From assembly GCA_016706255.1 (NCBI GenBank), contig JADJJZ010000001.1, positions 293,466-357,465 of the forward strand: a DNA stretch of 64,000 nt. The letters run 5' to 3'. This DNA is from Bacteroidota bacterium. GTDB taxonomy: Bacteria; Bacteroidota; Bacteroidia; Chitinophagales; BACL12. Every line of letters begins with the position of its first letter. Positions within the stretch are counted from its first letter, which is position 1. Below the pieces are notes generated by a model. The model saw nothing but the letters and a program-made list of their open reading frames with translations, was not told the DNA's origin and ran no database searches. Shown piece after piece: positions 43,507-54,701 of this stretch. The position numbers and the translations under genes are program-made.

Positions 43507-46500
43507 GAGCATCAACCATTTACCGATTTATAATATTACTTTTTGCGCTGCAGGGTGGCAATTTATTTGCACAGTCGCCGCTTATTGTAAATATGCAGGT
43601 ATTACCACCTTACTCGCCGGTTATCGCGGATTATTTATCGTTTGATGCGACATCGGTAGTAACTATTACCAATACGAGTAATGTGAGTTACGATGTAAAA
43701 CTGGCTGTGCATATTGAAGGCGACAACGGCATAGAAGCCTATACCAATCCGGGTTTTACGCCATCGTTACCAATTACGATTGCGCCATTTGCCACCAGAA
43801 CAATTTACGGCAGTGAATTACAATCGTATAATGATGTTGGCTATACGGTAGTTGGTGCAGATGCGCAAAATATTATGCTAACTGGTGTAATTCCCGATGG
43901 ATTTTATACTTTATGCGTACAGGCTTTGGATTATATTAGTAATGCACCGTTATCATCACCGGAACCTGCGGGATGTATTCCAATTTATATTCAATATTTA
44001 GATGCACCATATTTAATTTCTCCAATTTGCGGAGATTCTGTTGCACAAACATATCCGCAAACAGTAATATTTAGCTGGATAACACCTCCGGGTGCTCCAC
44101 TTACTACACAATATCAATTTAAATTAATTGAAGTAATTCCAACAAACAGAAACCCGTATGATGCAATGGCTGCATCAACCACACCGGTATTTTATGAAAC
44201 TACAACCAATTTACCATTATTGGTTTACGGGCCTGGGCAGCCACCATTGGAAACAGGACATGTTTATGCATGGCAGGTAACGGCATTTAATCCGACCACA
44301 CCTGTTTATTTTCAAAATGAAGGTAAAAGTGAAGTGTGTGCATTTGAGTATAAAAAAACATTTGTCAATTATATTAGTGATACTACGTATAATATCAGTT
44401 GGAATCCTGATACCGTTCGTATAAATGGCAACTTGCAATATTATTATGCGAGTGAACCATCGGGAGAAGGCACCAATACAACAATAAATACAACATCATC
44501 GGTAGTAAATTATCCGATGGGGAATGAACCGGTGAGGCTGATTACCAAATACATGTTAAAATATAATGGTGGTGCTGATTCCATTTATTTGCCTTATAAT
44601 ACTGATGGATTTACGGCAACTGATATTGATAAAGTGCTTGCAACAACCACAACAAGTTCGAATGGTGATTTTTCATTTTATTTACTCACCAATAATTTTC
44701 CTGAAACGGGATTAGTACAAAGTGGTGTTACAGTAACCATTCCTGATGTTGATTTAATTGATCATTATTTTAATGATAACAGCAGCGGTGGCGGTGGTGA
44801 TTATGATTTTGATTTTAATGATTTAGGTTATTTGGGTGGATTTGGAAGCGAACCTGATAATGGTTATACATTTGAAAACAGTAATACATTTGGTGGTTTA
44901 GGTTTTTATGACGAAAATGCTAATACACCAAAAGTTACTCCGGGGCTTGGAAATACTTATGATCCGGGTGATAATGTCAATTTGGTAAATTACAGCGGTG
45001 GTTCCGGTTCAAGCGATATTGCAGGAACATTTACGGGAGATTTATATAAAGTATTACAGGTATATGTGAGCAATCCATATTATTGTATGCCCGATAATAG
45101 TTTCAGAAATATTTCGGATACCACCACAACTTATGTTGGTGAAGTTCGTGCGCGTGTTCGTGATTATGTGCTGGAAGTAAATTTGAATTCCATTTATGGT
45201 GAAGGTGGAACAACAAATTATGTGAATACAAGTGGTGGAACTTCTATTCCACTAAACGACGATAAAAATATTGCTATTGATAAGCCAAATGATTATGTAA
45301 TTGATAAAAATAATAATACCATTACCGACGTAAAAAGTGGAACAACTACAACTCCTGATAAAGGTGGAACTGATTATGCCATGGATTTAGGGGGAGGTTA
45401 TGACTATGGATATTTTGAAGTGGATCCACAATATTATTATTATGCTGATGAAGATGAGGATAACGAATATAATTTTCAGTTAGATTATGATTTTGAGGTA
45501 TATGAAGGATTTGATAATACACTTACCATTGCGGGAGGTTTATATCGCTACTCAATATACAGAGAAACAGACCCGGACAATTTACCGCGACATGAAGGAC
45601 AGGATTTACCTGATGACCAGTTTGTTATTATGGAAGATGGTGGAACTGTTGTGGATTATGATTTACAGGTGTTAGGCGGACCAACAGATTACGGTGCCGG
45701 AAGAACACTTGTAGCACGTGTAGAATCAGCCAACGGACAAGCTGTTTTCAGCAAATTAATTAAAAGTTTGGATGAAGATGATTATTACATTCTTGTGATT
45801 GAACCAATTGATGAAATATATATTAATCCTGCAGTAGAAATAAAATTCCGCTATGATCATGAAAATTTTAATGATGTAGATAAAGCGATTTACAGCTCAC
45901 AATATGAAACCAGTGAAGTTGAATTAAATGAGACTGAAAATTCGGTATTAACCAGTACTGCTGTTGTTACCGGAAAAATAAATTACAAATTTGATGATCC
46001 GGATGTTGCGGAAGTATTTCCTTTAAAAAATGTTGAAGTTACTTTACAACGATTACAATATGTTATTACGCCTGAAGGTGAAAAATATTATTCCAGAACC
46101 AGAACCGATTTAATTACGGTATCAACTGATGCGCAGGGTCAATATTTATTTAATTATACCGATACAGCAGCTTATGGTTTAATAGCTATGGAAGGGACAG
46201 TTTTTGGAGAAGAAAATTGCACTTATGATATTCCGGATGAAGAAAATCCTGATTTTCCCGGTATGGATGAAATGAATCCCGGTTTAGATCAAATGAATCC
46301 GGGTTTGGAGCAAATGAATCCCGGTGAAATTAATATAGACCTGAATAAGGAATTTCATTTTAAAAATGCTGAAGATGATATTTTTGAATTTAGTTTGCCT
46401 GCACCGTATGGTAAATCGGCCCCAAAACGAATCGGTTTAATTCCGGAGCCTGCAATGCCTGCACCGGATGGTGTTTCAGCGCCTTGTCCGTATACCGGAA

Positions 46501-49500
46501 AATTATATCAGGAACTCGCCATAAAAGTTGAAAGTAATTATTATACCAGTCCCGCGACACATTTTACCATACAGCCAGCACAATACAAAGAGGTAGCGGA
46601 TTTAACCTGTTATGTAAAATCGTACGACTTAACATTAACCGTAAAAGCAGATCCGGATATTGCAGTACAATATAAAACACCAAACAGTGCTTTACGCGAT
46701 ATGATGGTGGTTTTAATTCGTGAAAATAAACCGGCAGATGTTCCTGAAATGGAAGGTATTGCGGGTGGTATTGACAATGCTGCAATTGCAAAATTTATTA
46801 TCAACGCAGAAAAATTATTCAATTTTACAGGAACAGAATTACATGTAAATGTAGATAATACGGTTAGTGATGGCACTTATGAATTTGGCACAATGTATCC
46901 TGACCTGGAATTAGGTTATATGAATGGATATTATATTAATGAAAGTGATATAATTGGTTGCGGGTTTGTAGATGTTAATGGAAAAGTAACCTTTAAAAAT
47001 CTGGTGAAAAATATAGGTAGTTTAGATGAATATACTTTACTCGCTATTCCTGATTATGAAAATTCAGATATTAATTATTTAATTCCGGTCCATGACTTTT
47101 ACTCAAATTTTTCTAACGTTAGCAGTCACCCATATGGACCACTTACAATAAATACAACTGAATCAACTGTTAAGGAAGGATTTTATCCGAAAATGAAATT
47201 ATCGTATACGCTGGATGCCATTCCGCAGAACCCGATTATTTTCGGAAAAGTTTTGCGCAGTGATAACGGTTATCCGTTGTTAGATGCAGATGTTCAATTA
47301 CTGGATAATCCGGGTGCAACATTAGAAATGCAAACTAAAACTGCGAGTGATGGTACTTATTTCTTAACCCTTACCAAAGAGCAATATAATTCAAACAGTG
47401 TTTCCCTGTTTACGCGACAATTAAAATTCAGTAAATATGGTTATGATGATACTTATAGTGCATACCCACTGTATTTGAAAAAAGGAAAAATATTAAATCG
47501 TGTTGCTGATACCATTCAGCCTGCAGTTTTGGTTACAGGATATATTTATACTGAAGTATGGAATGAAGCAGAATCACTTTACGAAGCAGCACCGGCTTAT
47601 GTTCAAATAGGCAATGGCCCTCAGGTACATACCGAATGTGAACCGAACGATTTTATATTGGATTTAGGTAAATTCAATGATTATGTTGAATCACAACCTG
47701 AATTAGATATTACAACATTAGTACCAAATTATGAAGAAATGTGGGAAGGTAATTATTGGGATCCAAGCATACAGGTTTTTCAAAATAATTATGATATTGA
47801 AGGTAATGTTTTAGGTTCTCCCGGAACAGAAACATTTGAAGGTGGTGGAGCCATGTTTAATCGCTCGCTTGATGTTAATACAGATGATGGTGGTTATGAT
47901 ATGGGCGCCGGAAATAAAGGTGTAACTACCGGCGGTTTAACAACAGGAAAAATTGGTGAAGTAGCACCGGATAAAGGTGTAACCGGCGGCACAACTACAA
48001 TGGGTGGTGGTATGACTTTAGGTGGAACAGGAAATAATTGTGACCTGGCATTTTATACCACATTTGCATCACGCGGAACATGGCTTGCAGAAATTAATCC
48101 GGACAGTTCAAAATATATTACCAGAATAGAAAATGTTTACATACCGGATACCGGAAATGTATTGCGTGTAGATTTTACCGTTTACAAAAAATTACATCGT
48201 TGCCATTTTATTGTAAAAGATATTAATGGCGCGGCAGTGAATGCAGATATCGAAATTGTTGGTATTACTGATGTATTAAATACAGGAACTGATGGTATTC
48301 GTGATATTATATTTGAAAATGGCGGAAATACATTTACCGTTTTAATTAACGGTGCAACTGCAAGTGATGATTTTATTCAAAAAGAAATGGTTATTACCAA
48401 TAGTGCAAGCGAATTTGCAGTTACTTATAATGTAGAATTGTTAAAAGGTGCTACTATTAGCGGTAAGGTTACCAATGGAACTCCTGCTGTTGCCAATGCA
48501 CGTGTATTTATTGATGCTGCGGGCATGGAAAATCTTGAAACCTATACAGATGCCAATGGAAATTATACCTTGTATGGCGTGCCTAAAACAGGTGGATTCA
48601 CCATGCGTGCCGTAAAAGAGGGAACAGGATTAATTGGTGATTCACATTGGGTGGTTACAGCAACTGCAACCAATATTACGAATATGAATTTTAACCTGAC
48701 GAATTATACTTCGATGGATTTATCAAAATTAGTCGGGTTCAAAACTGAAATTGAATATTTATCCAGTTATGGTGGTGAAATAAAAATTAGTGGCTCACTG
48801 GTTGACGTTGCAGATAATACCAGATTTGGATTAGAGGATGATGTTGAGCTGCCATTTAATTATGTTAAAATAAAAGCAAGTACTACATTAAACGGCAGTG
48901 GTGTTCCTTATGCAGAGCCTGTGGATGCTACATTTACCATAACAAATAACTCAGCAATTCCTGTTGAAGTGTATGATTATTATGATGCAGAGGCAGGTAT
49001 TACGGCTTCATCTTTAATTGTAGAAAAGGTAAATGCTACTTCCGGCAAAATAAAAAGTCCGGTTAAAATTTTAGAAACAACATTTGCTGATGCTGCATTT
49101 AATTTCAACGGATTTGGTGTTACCGGATTTTATTTGAAAAATAAAGCTACCGGTGGATTTGCCGATGATATTGTTATGACCGGTGTGCATGATAATATTG
49201 TGTTATTTACAACAGGCACAGCCACTTTGCCAACTACCGATTATTATGAAATCGAAATTCCTTCAGGAACCACTAAATTGTCGATAAATGTAGAAAATGT
49301 TGCTGCGTATATTAAATCATCAACCCGCAATCGTGTATATGCCGATTCGCTGGTTTTAGATACCTGGTTGGATCCGATAATTAGTCATACCTCCGGATTT
49401 GAAAATGAATTAAATATCGGCAGAATACATGTATTACCAACTTCAATTACCAATTTATCGGGCACAACACCATTTACTGTTGAAATGGAGCAGTGGGATT

Positions 49501-51257
49501 TAAATTGCACTTCGTGGAGTTTAGACAATACCGGTTTCCATCTTAAAACAGGAAATCTGGATGCTTCGGGTGTGGTTTTTGGATTTAATGAAATGAAAAT
49601 TGAAAGTGGAGAATTGGTATTTGAAACAACAGGAACATTATCGAAATCGAGTGTTACTTTAATTGATTTATTGAACCTCGAAATTGAAAATGAGCCCGAT
49701 TTTATTTACAATGGTGCAAACTGGCAGATTTACGTTGGTGGAAGTCCTGAAGACCCAGCAGCAAGCATTAGCAATTTACCGGGTTTACCATCATCAAATA
49801 ATGATTTAACATTACAAATATTATTGTTTTACAGCAACGCTGATGCAGAATTTAAAATGAACAATAATACCTTTGATTTATATCAGGTAACAACATTTAC
49901 TACCGATGAAGGCGCGCTTTATGTGCACAAGGATATTAATACCGGTGAAAGTTATTTAACCCTGCCGGGCATTATCGATTTGAACTTGCCGGGCATTTCG
50001 GTGCAGCCGACAGCATTTTTAATAAAAAATAATAATGGTGTTGTTGCAACCGAATTAGAAGAATTTGGATTTGGGTTAGAAGTAAATGGTGTAATTGCGA
50101 ATTTTAATGCGGGTGATATTGAATTTAAAACAAATGGATTAATTGTAGCCGGTAACGTTAGTGAAAATCCGTATTTTTCACATGATGTAAAATTGTATCA
50201 CCTTACCGACAGCACTGCAATAAATACCATTGCCAATCAGAAATTCCAATATACAACCGATGGTCAGAGTTTAACGAATTTATTCGGCCGTATGTATCCA
50301 CAAACCAATAGCTGGACCAATTATCAATTCACCGGTGATATTACCGGAGCGGCTAAAACGTCCGGCAGATGGACATTTACGGTGTATGGAGAAATAACTG
50401 CTGAAAATCAGAAAGTGGATGTTGATGATTTGGAAATGGGCGCCGATGCAGATAATTCGATGAATTTCGATAATATGGGTATGTCGTTTGATTATCCGAA
50501 CCGACGATTAGTAGGTAGTTTATCGATAGATGAAAGTATGCCGGGTGGTGGACGTATTAGCGGTCAGGCAAATATTGTTTTTGATGATGAAGGATGGTAT
50601 TTTGCTTGTGGCGGATTAGTGAGTATGCCTGGTAATCCGTATGTATCGGAAGTAAGTCTTGCATTATTATTTGGCGATTATCCAATTGCAAATGAGCAGG
50701 CAATTAAAGATATATTTATTGAATATTCTTATAATGGCAGTTTACCGGAAGCATTTGCATCTGAAATATCCGGATTTTATTTTGATGGCAAAATAGAAAT
50801 GCCAATTCCATATGTGCCAAATTTTGAAATAGATTTTGTAGTAGTGAGTGTTGAATTTGAAGCCACCATTACTGCAGGATTTCAATTAGGTATGAACTTT
50901 ACCGATGCGTTAAATACCTATTATACCGGAGTGGAAGGTAATTTCCATATTCATGCGGGTGTTGGTGCATCGGTGGTATTTGGTTGTGCCGGCGTCGCAT
51001 TGGATTATCAGTTAGGCATAGCATTAACCGGACAATATCAAAGTAATGGCGAGTGGTTTACACGTGGTGAATTTGAAGCATCGCTGGGAGCAACAGCTTA
51101 TGCCGGGGTTGGATTAGCCTGCGACAGTCAGTGCGATGGCCTATGTGAAATGGAAGAATGGACCGGAGAAGTTGGTGTCAAATTAAGTGGTGAAGTGGGT
51201 TATGAAGATGGCGATCATTATGCTGAAATAGGTATTGATGAAGCTTATATTAAATAA
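43503..51257 (+). CDS. Giant TANFOR-like surface protein with carboxypeptidase-regulatory-like repeats
   Basis: This 2584-residue protein has a signal peptide (1-24, ending NLFAQ). Residues ~171-283 hold a TANFOR-like domain (LISPICGDSVAQTYPQTVIFSW; NPYDAMAASTTPVFYETT; YGPGQPPLETGHVYAWQVTA; GKSEVCAFEY). An Asp/Gly/Tyr-rich acidic region follows (~420-690), then short MNPGL-type repeats (~920-940) and carboxypeptidase-regulatory-like folds near 1243 (IFGKVLRSDNGYPLLDADVQ) and 1650 (ISGKVTNGTPAVANARVF). A Gly-rich linker lies at ~1463-1510, and a beta-rich C-terminal third ends with a Cys cluster (CDSQCDGLCEMEE, ~2540). It lacks a T9SS type A tail. Function unknown; it is probably a cell-surface or secreted structural protein. 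Confidence 0.8.
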   Translation: MRASTIYRFIILLFALQGGNLFAQSPLIVNMQVLPPYSPVIADYLSFDATSVVTITNTSNVSYDVKLAVHIEGDNGIEAYTNPGFTPSLPITIAPFATRTIYGSELQSYNDVGYTVVGADAQNIMLTGVIPDGFYTLCVQALDYISNAPLSSPEPAGCIPIYIQYLDAPYLISPICGDSVAQTYPQTVIFSWITPPGAPLTTQYQFKLIEVIPTNRNPYDAMAASTTPVFYETTTNLPLLVYGPGQPPLETGHVYAWQVTAFNPTTPVYFQNEGKSEVCAFEYKKTFVNYISDTTYNISWNPDTVRINGNLQYYYASEPSGEGTNTTINTTSSVVNYPMGNEPVRLITKYMLKYNGGADSIYLPYNTDGFTATDIDKVLATTTTSSNGDFSFYLLTNNFPETGLVQSGVTVTIPDVDLIDHYFNDNSSGGGGDYDFDFNDLGYLGGFGSEPDNGYTFENSNTFGGLGFYDENANTPKVTPGLGNTYDPGDNVNLVNYSGGSGSSDIAGTFTGDLYKVLQVYVSNPYYCMPDNSFRNISDTTTTYVGEVRARVRDYVLEVNLNSIYGEGGTTNYVNTSGGTSIPLNDDKNIAIDKPNDYVIDKNNNTITDVKSGTTTTPDKGGTDYAMDLGGGYDYGYFEVDPQYYYYADEDEDNEYNFQLDYDFEVYEGFDNTLTIAGGLYRYSIYRETDPDNLPRHEGQDLPDDQFVIMEDGGTVVDYDLQVLGGPTDYGAGRTLVARVESANGQAVFSKLIKSLDEDDYYILVIEPIDEIYINPAVEIKFRYDHENFNDVDKAIYSSQYETSEVELNETENSVLTSTAVVTGKINYKFDDPDVAEVFPLKNVEVTLQRLQYVITPEGEKYYSRTRTDLITVSTDAQGQYLFNYTDTAAYGLIAMEGTVFGEENCTYDIPDEENPDFPGMDEMNPGLDQMNPGLEQMNPGEINIDLNKEFHFKNAEDDIFEFSLPAPYGKSAPKRIGLIPEPAMPAPDGVSAPCPYTGKLYQELAIKVESNYYTSPATHFTIQPAQYKEVADLTCYVKSYDLTLTVKADPDIAVQYKTPNSALRDMMVVLIRENKPADVPEMEGIAGGIDNAAIAKFIINAEKLFNFTGTELHVNVDNTVSDGTYEFGTMYPDLELGYMNGYYINESDIIGCGFVDVNGKVTFKNLVKNIGSLDEYTLLAIPDYENSDINYLIPVHDFYSNFSNVSSHPYGPLTINTTESTVKEGFYPKMKLSYTLDAIPQNPIIFGKVLRSDNGYPLLDADVQLLDNPGATLEMQTKTASDGTYFLTLTKEQYNSNSVSLFTRQLKFSKYGYDDTYSAYPLYLKKGKILNRVADTIQPAVLVTGYIYTEVWNEAESLYEAAPAYVQIGNGPQVHTECEPNDFILDLGKFNDYVESQPELDITTLVPNYEEMWEGNYWDPSIQVFQNNYDIEGNVLGSPGTETFEGGGAMFNRSLDVNTDDGGYDMGAGNKGVTTGGLTTGKIGEVAPDKGVTGGTTTMGGGMTLGGTGNNCDLAFYTTFASRGTWLAEINPDSSKYITRIENVYIPDTGNVLRVDFTVYKKLHRCHFIVKDINGAAVNADIEIVGITDVLNTGTDGIRDIIFENGGNTFTVLINGATASDDFIQKEMVITNSASEFAVTYNVELLKGATISGKVTNGTPAVANARVFIDAAGMENLETYTDANGNYTLYGVPKTGGFTMRAVKEGTGLIGDSHWVVTATATNITNMNFNLTNYTSMDLSKLVGFKTEIEYLSSYGGEIKISGSLVDVADNTRFGLEDDVELPFNYVKIKASTTLNGSGVPYAEPVDATFTITNNSAIPVEVYDYYDAEAGITASSLIVEKVNATSGKIKSPVKILETTFADAAFNFNGFGVTGFYLKNKATGGFADDIVMTGVHDNIVLFTTGTATLPTTDYYEIEIPSGTTKLSINVENVAAYIKSSTRNRVYADSLVLDTWLDPIISHTSGFENELNIGRIHVLPTSITNLSGTTPFTVEMEQWDLNCTSWSLDNTGFHLKTGNLDASGVVFGFNEMKIESGELVFETTGTLSKSSVTLIDLLNLEIENEPDFIYNGANWQIYVGGSPEDPAASISNLPGLPSSNNDLTLQILLFYSNADAEFKMNNNTFDLYQVTTFTTDEGALYVHKDINTGESYLTLPGIIDLNLPGISVQPTAFLIKNNNGVVATELEEFGFGLEVNGVIANFNAGDIEFKTNGLIVAGNVSENPYFSHDVKLYHLTDSTAINTIANQKFQYTTDGQSLTNLFGRMYPQTNSWTNYQFTGDITGAAKTSGRWTFTVYGEITAENQKVDVDDLEMGADADNSMNFDNMGMSFDYPNRRLVGSLSIDESMPGGGRISGQANIVFDDEGWYFACGGLVSMPGNPYVSEVSLALLFGDYPIANEQAIKDIFIEYSYNGSLPEAFASEISGFYFDGKIEMPIPYVPNFEIDFVVVSVEFEATITAGFQLGMNFTDALNTYYTGVEGNFHIHAGVGASVVFGCAGVALDYQLGIALTGQYQSNGEWFTRGEFEASLGATAYAGVGLACDSQCDGLCEMEEWTGEVGVKLSGEVGYEDGDHYAEIGIDEAYIK

Positions 51258-51276
51258 AATATTTAAAACAAAAAAG

Positions 51277-53241
51277 ATGAAAACGATACTTTTTGTAATT
51301 TTTACAATAAGCACATTTTGCCAACTCAGCGCGCAGCAGGAACCTATTGCTTTTGCCTCGTCGCATGGCATTTTTATAAAACTGGAAAACGATTATCCGG
51401 TAATCAATAAATCGCAATTACCGGTTTATGAAATTAAACGTCGTGTGGTTGGTGAAAAAAGTTTTAAAACCCTCGCCACCGTTACGGTTCCGGATACTTA
51501 TGAAACATTTGTAAGCAATGTAAAAGCGGCTTGTAATGTAAATCCCGAACCACTGTTGTTTAAAGAGGTTCCGGCAGAAATGTTATGGAAAAAATTCAGT
51601 GCGGGCGGATTTGATTCCATAGAACCTTATCGCAATGCCATATTTTTACAATTAGCTTTAGGCATTAAATATTTTGATGCCACAGCAGAAAAAAATATTG
51701 CTTATGAATATGAAATTACCAAATCGGTAAAAGCGATAAAATATGAAAATACGGTAATATCAAATGCCATCTCCTACCCTGTTAAACCAATCGCCTACAA
51801 AGGAAAATTATCAAAAGAAAAAGAAAGTGTATTAGCTATTAATTTACAATATACATGCACCGGTGAAGCACCAGCATTAATTCGTGTGTATCGTGAAGAA
51901 AATACATCCGGTAATTTTGTTCCGGTTAGAGCGAAACGTATTAAAACTGTAGATAAAGACACAACGGCTTTTGCCATTTACGACACTGTTGTCCGCCCAA
52001 ATATGGTTTACCGCTACTACGTATTGCCAATGGATTATTACGGCAACTACGGAAAAATAACTGATACCATTACGGCCATTGCAGCTTCTCGTCAGTATGC
52101 AGGAAATATAGAACGTATAGATGCAGTGAGTTTTTTAAATGAAGGCACAGCCATTCGTTGGGAGTTATCGGAGCCACAAAATTTTAATGCCGTTGCTATT
52201 TATCGAACAACAAATTTCGACAGCAGCTTAGTTAAAATAGGTATGGCTTCAGCGGCTGATACACAATTTATTGATACACAGGCCGAGCCGATGACCATGT
52301 ATTTTTACGCTTTACAACCCATCACCCGCGCGGGTTCAACACTGCCGATGAGTGCGAAAGTTACAGGCATGTTTACCCCAAAATCGCAACCACTGGCGCC
52401 ATATATTATGGATGCTATGGCAAATAAAAATAATATCACCCTCACCATTAAAAATAATGATACACAAACCAGAGGGTATCGCATTTACAGAAAATTAAAC
52501 ACCGACTCAGCCTACACACTAATTTCTGATTTAGTAAAATTGACTGCAAACACGACGCAGTTTATTGATTCTGGAAATCTGGTAACCGGAAAATTTTATA
52601 CGTATATGGTTAAAGCGGAAAACAAAAGTTATGTTTTGAGCCCTGCTTCAAACCAAATTACCGTAAAATCAGAAATACCAACTGCCTTAATTCCAATTGG
52701 TATTCCAAAGGTGGAAATTGTAAACAATACTGCTGTTATTCAATGGAAAAATACATTAAGAACAGGTAACATTAATACCTATTCTGTTTATCGCAAAGAT
52801 GCAGCGGGTAAAACCGAAGTGTTGCAGGAAAATATTTCCAACGATATATTCCGTTATACCGATTCCGGATTTCTGGCCAATAAAAATTACGCGTATGGTA
52901 TTGCGTATAATGATATAAATGGTAATATTTCTGAAATTGTTTTTGCTGAACCGGTTAAATCTGAAATCACTCGTCGCGGACCTGCAACTGTTTATGGTGC
53001 ATCGAATGAAAATGCCGTGATTATTAGTTGGAATGCGGAAGAAAATGATATCTCGGCCTATAAAATATATCAGCTAAAAAATGAGCAACCGGAATTAATT
53101 GGTGAAGTAAAAAACGGTGTGACATCTTATACTATAAATAATGTAAAACAGGGCGAATCATATACCATTTATATTACCACTATTGATAAAAATGCGGTAG
53201 AAAGTTTACCGGGTAAAACAATTAGTGTTTATGCTGAATAA
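51277..53241 (+). CDS. Secreted FN3-like multi-domain protein of the TANFOR operon
   Basis: This 654-residue protein starts from ATG 51277 (MKTILFVIFTISTFCQLSAQQ, a signal peptide); the frame is open to 51235 but that start overlaps the preceding gene's end. The body has at least four beta-sandwich repeats with FN3 features ('INNAAITIxWK...', 'YRIYRKLN', 'YTIYITTID'), for example AVIQWKNTLRTGNINTYSVYRK and AVIISWNAEENDISAYKIYQ. No T9SS sorting domain or enzyme motif is evident. It starts 19 bp after the TANFOR-like gene on the same strand, so it is probably the third gene of the operon and a partner of the giant protein. Confidence 0.72.
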   Translation: MKTILFVIFTISTFCQLSAQQEPIAFASSHGIFIKLENDYPVINKSQLPVYEIKRRVVGEKSFKTLATVTVPDTYETFVSNVKAACNVNPEPLLFKEVPAEMLWKKFSAGGFDSIEPYRNAIFLQLALGIKYFDATAEKNIAYEYEITKSVKAIKYENTVISNAISYPVKPIAYKGKLSKEKESVLAINLQYTCTGEAPALIRVYREENTSGNFVPVRAKRIKTVDKDTTAFAIYDTVVRPNMVYRYYVLPMDYYGNYGKITDTITAIAASRQYAGNIERIDAVSFLNEGTAIRWELSEPQNFNAVAIYRTTNFDSSLVKIGMASAADTQFIDTQAEPMTMYFYALQPITRAGSTLPMSAKVTGMFTPKSQPLAPYIMDAMANKNNITLTIKNNDTQTRGYRIYRKLNTDSAYTLISDLVKLTANTTQFIDSGNLVTGKFYTYMVKAENKSYVLSPASNQITVKSEIPTALIPIGIPKVEIVNNTAVIQWKNTLRTGNINTYSVYRKDAAGKTEVLQENISNDIFRYTDSGFLANKNYAYGIAYNDINGNISEIVFAEPVKSEITRRGPATVYGASNENAVIISWNAEENDISAYKIYQLKNEQPELIGEVKNGVTSYTINNVKQGESYTIYITTIDKNAVESLPGKTISVYAE

Positions 53242-53275
53242 TAAATTTATAATTTAATTATCTAAACCTAATATT

Positions 53276-54658
53276 ATGAAACTGAAATTATATTCCATAG
53301 TCCTGATTATTGCAGGATTTTCCACTAATGTTTCGGCACAATTTCAAAAGCTCATGGATTTTAACGGTATTGAAACCGGAAGTTATCCTTATTTTGCTGC
53401 TTTATATTTTGATGGCACTTATTTATATGGTTCGAATACAAATTCCGGCCTAAATGGCGATGGTACTATTTTCAAAATTTTACCGGATGGAACAGGATTT
53501 ACCAAGCTATACGACTTATTAGATGATGTCACCGGACAATCTTCACAAAGTTCATTAATTAGCGATGGCACCTATTTATATGGAACAGCCGCTGATGGCG
53601 GGCCAAACAATCACGGCACCGTTTACAGATTAAAAAAAGACGGCACTGAATTTACTGTATTATACGATTTTCCAGGGGAATTAACAGGTTTAGATCCGGA
53701 AGGCGGATTGTATTTTGACGGCACTTATTTATATGGTGGTACTGTAAATGGCGGCGTTTATGGCGGTGGTGTATTATATAAAATAAAACCGGATGGCAGC
53801 GATTTTAATGTGGTATTTAATTTTGATTGTTTACCATCCGGATGTTCGTTATACGGAGCTGTTGTTTCTGACGGTGTTTATTTATACGGGATGACTGTAG
53901 GTGGTGGCTCAGGTAATTTGGGAACTGCTTTTAGGATAAAACCCGATGGCACTGATTATCTAAAATTAATGGACATGATCGATGATCCTAACGGTGCATG
54001 GGGATATGCATCATTTGTTTTGGATGATGGTATGTTATATGGTATAACCAATAATGGTGGAGAAGATAACAGAGGAACAATATTTAAAATTGCCACTGAT
54101 GGCACAGGGTATCAAAAATTATTGGATTTTGACGATGATAATGGCGCACAACCGCTTGGTTCGCTGATACTAGTTGGCACCACTTTATATGGCATGGCTG
54201 AACTAGGCGGTGCTGATTATCTCGGCACATTATATCAATTGGAAACCGACGGGTCGAATTTTACGATATTACATGAATTTGACGGACCTGAAACCGGTGG
54301 ATTACCGTTTGGCACCTTGGTATTTGTTAATGGCGCTTTATTTGGCATGACAAATAGTGGTGGAGCAAATGAACAAGGAGTTATTTTCAGATATGGTGAA
54401 ATGACTGAAAGTGTTCAAAATACAATTATTGAAACAACTGCTGTTGCCCCAAATCCAAATGCGGGACAATTTCATATCACGATGAGTGCGAAAATAAATG
54501 CTGATGCACCTTTAAATATTTATAATTTAATAGGAGAATTAATTTACAGAGGTAATTTTGAAAATGGAGATATTTCAATACAAAATATTACACCGGGCAT
54601 GTATGTTTATGAAATAATTGCGGATAATAAGTATACCGGTTCTTTTATTGTGGAATAA
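53276..54658 (+). CDS. GloVer-repeat secreted protein with T9SS sorting domain
   Basis: This 460-residue protein has a signal peptide (1-21, VSAQF). Residues ~25-375 contain seven to eight repeats of the form 'DGTYLYGxTxxGGxxxxGTxFKIxxDGTxFxxLxDF', the 'choice-of-anchor tandem repeat GloVer' pattern that folds as a beta-propeller-like domain. The last ~80 residues (TAVAPNPNAGQFHITMSAKI ... GMYVYEIIADNKYTGSFIVE) are a T9SS type A sorting domain. It lies 34 bp after the FN3-like gene and may be the last gene of the surface operon. The ligand is unknown. Confidence 0.82.
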   Translation: MKLKLYSIVLIIAGFSTNVSAQFQKLMDFNGIETGSYPYFAALYFDGTYLYGSNTNSGLNGDGTIFKILPDGTGFTKLYDLLDDVTGQSSQSSLISDGTYLYGTAADGGPNNHGTVYRLKKDGTEFTVLYDFPGELTGLDPEGGLYFDGTYLYGGTVNGGVYGGGVLYKIKPDGSDFNVVFNFDCLPSGCSLYGAVVSDGVYLYGMTVGGGSGNLGTAFRIKPDGTDYLKLMDMIDDPNGAWGYASFVLDDGMLYGITNNGGEDNRGTIFKIATDGTGYQKLLDFDDDNGAQPLGSLILVGTTLYGMAELGGADYLGTLYQLETDGSNFTILHEFDGPETGGLPFGTLVFVNGALFGMTNSGGANEQGVIFRYGEMTESVQNTIIETTAVAPNPNAGQFHITMSAKINADAPLNIYNLIGELIYRGNFENGDISIQNITPGMYVYEIIADNKYTGSFIVE

Positions 54659-54701
54659 ATAATTGTAATACATGATTTTGAATCCAAAATATGGCTACCG
54701 T

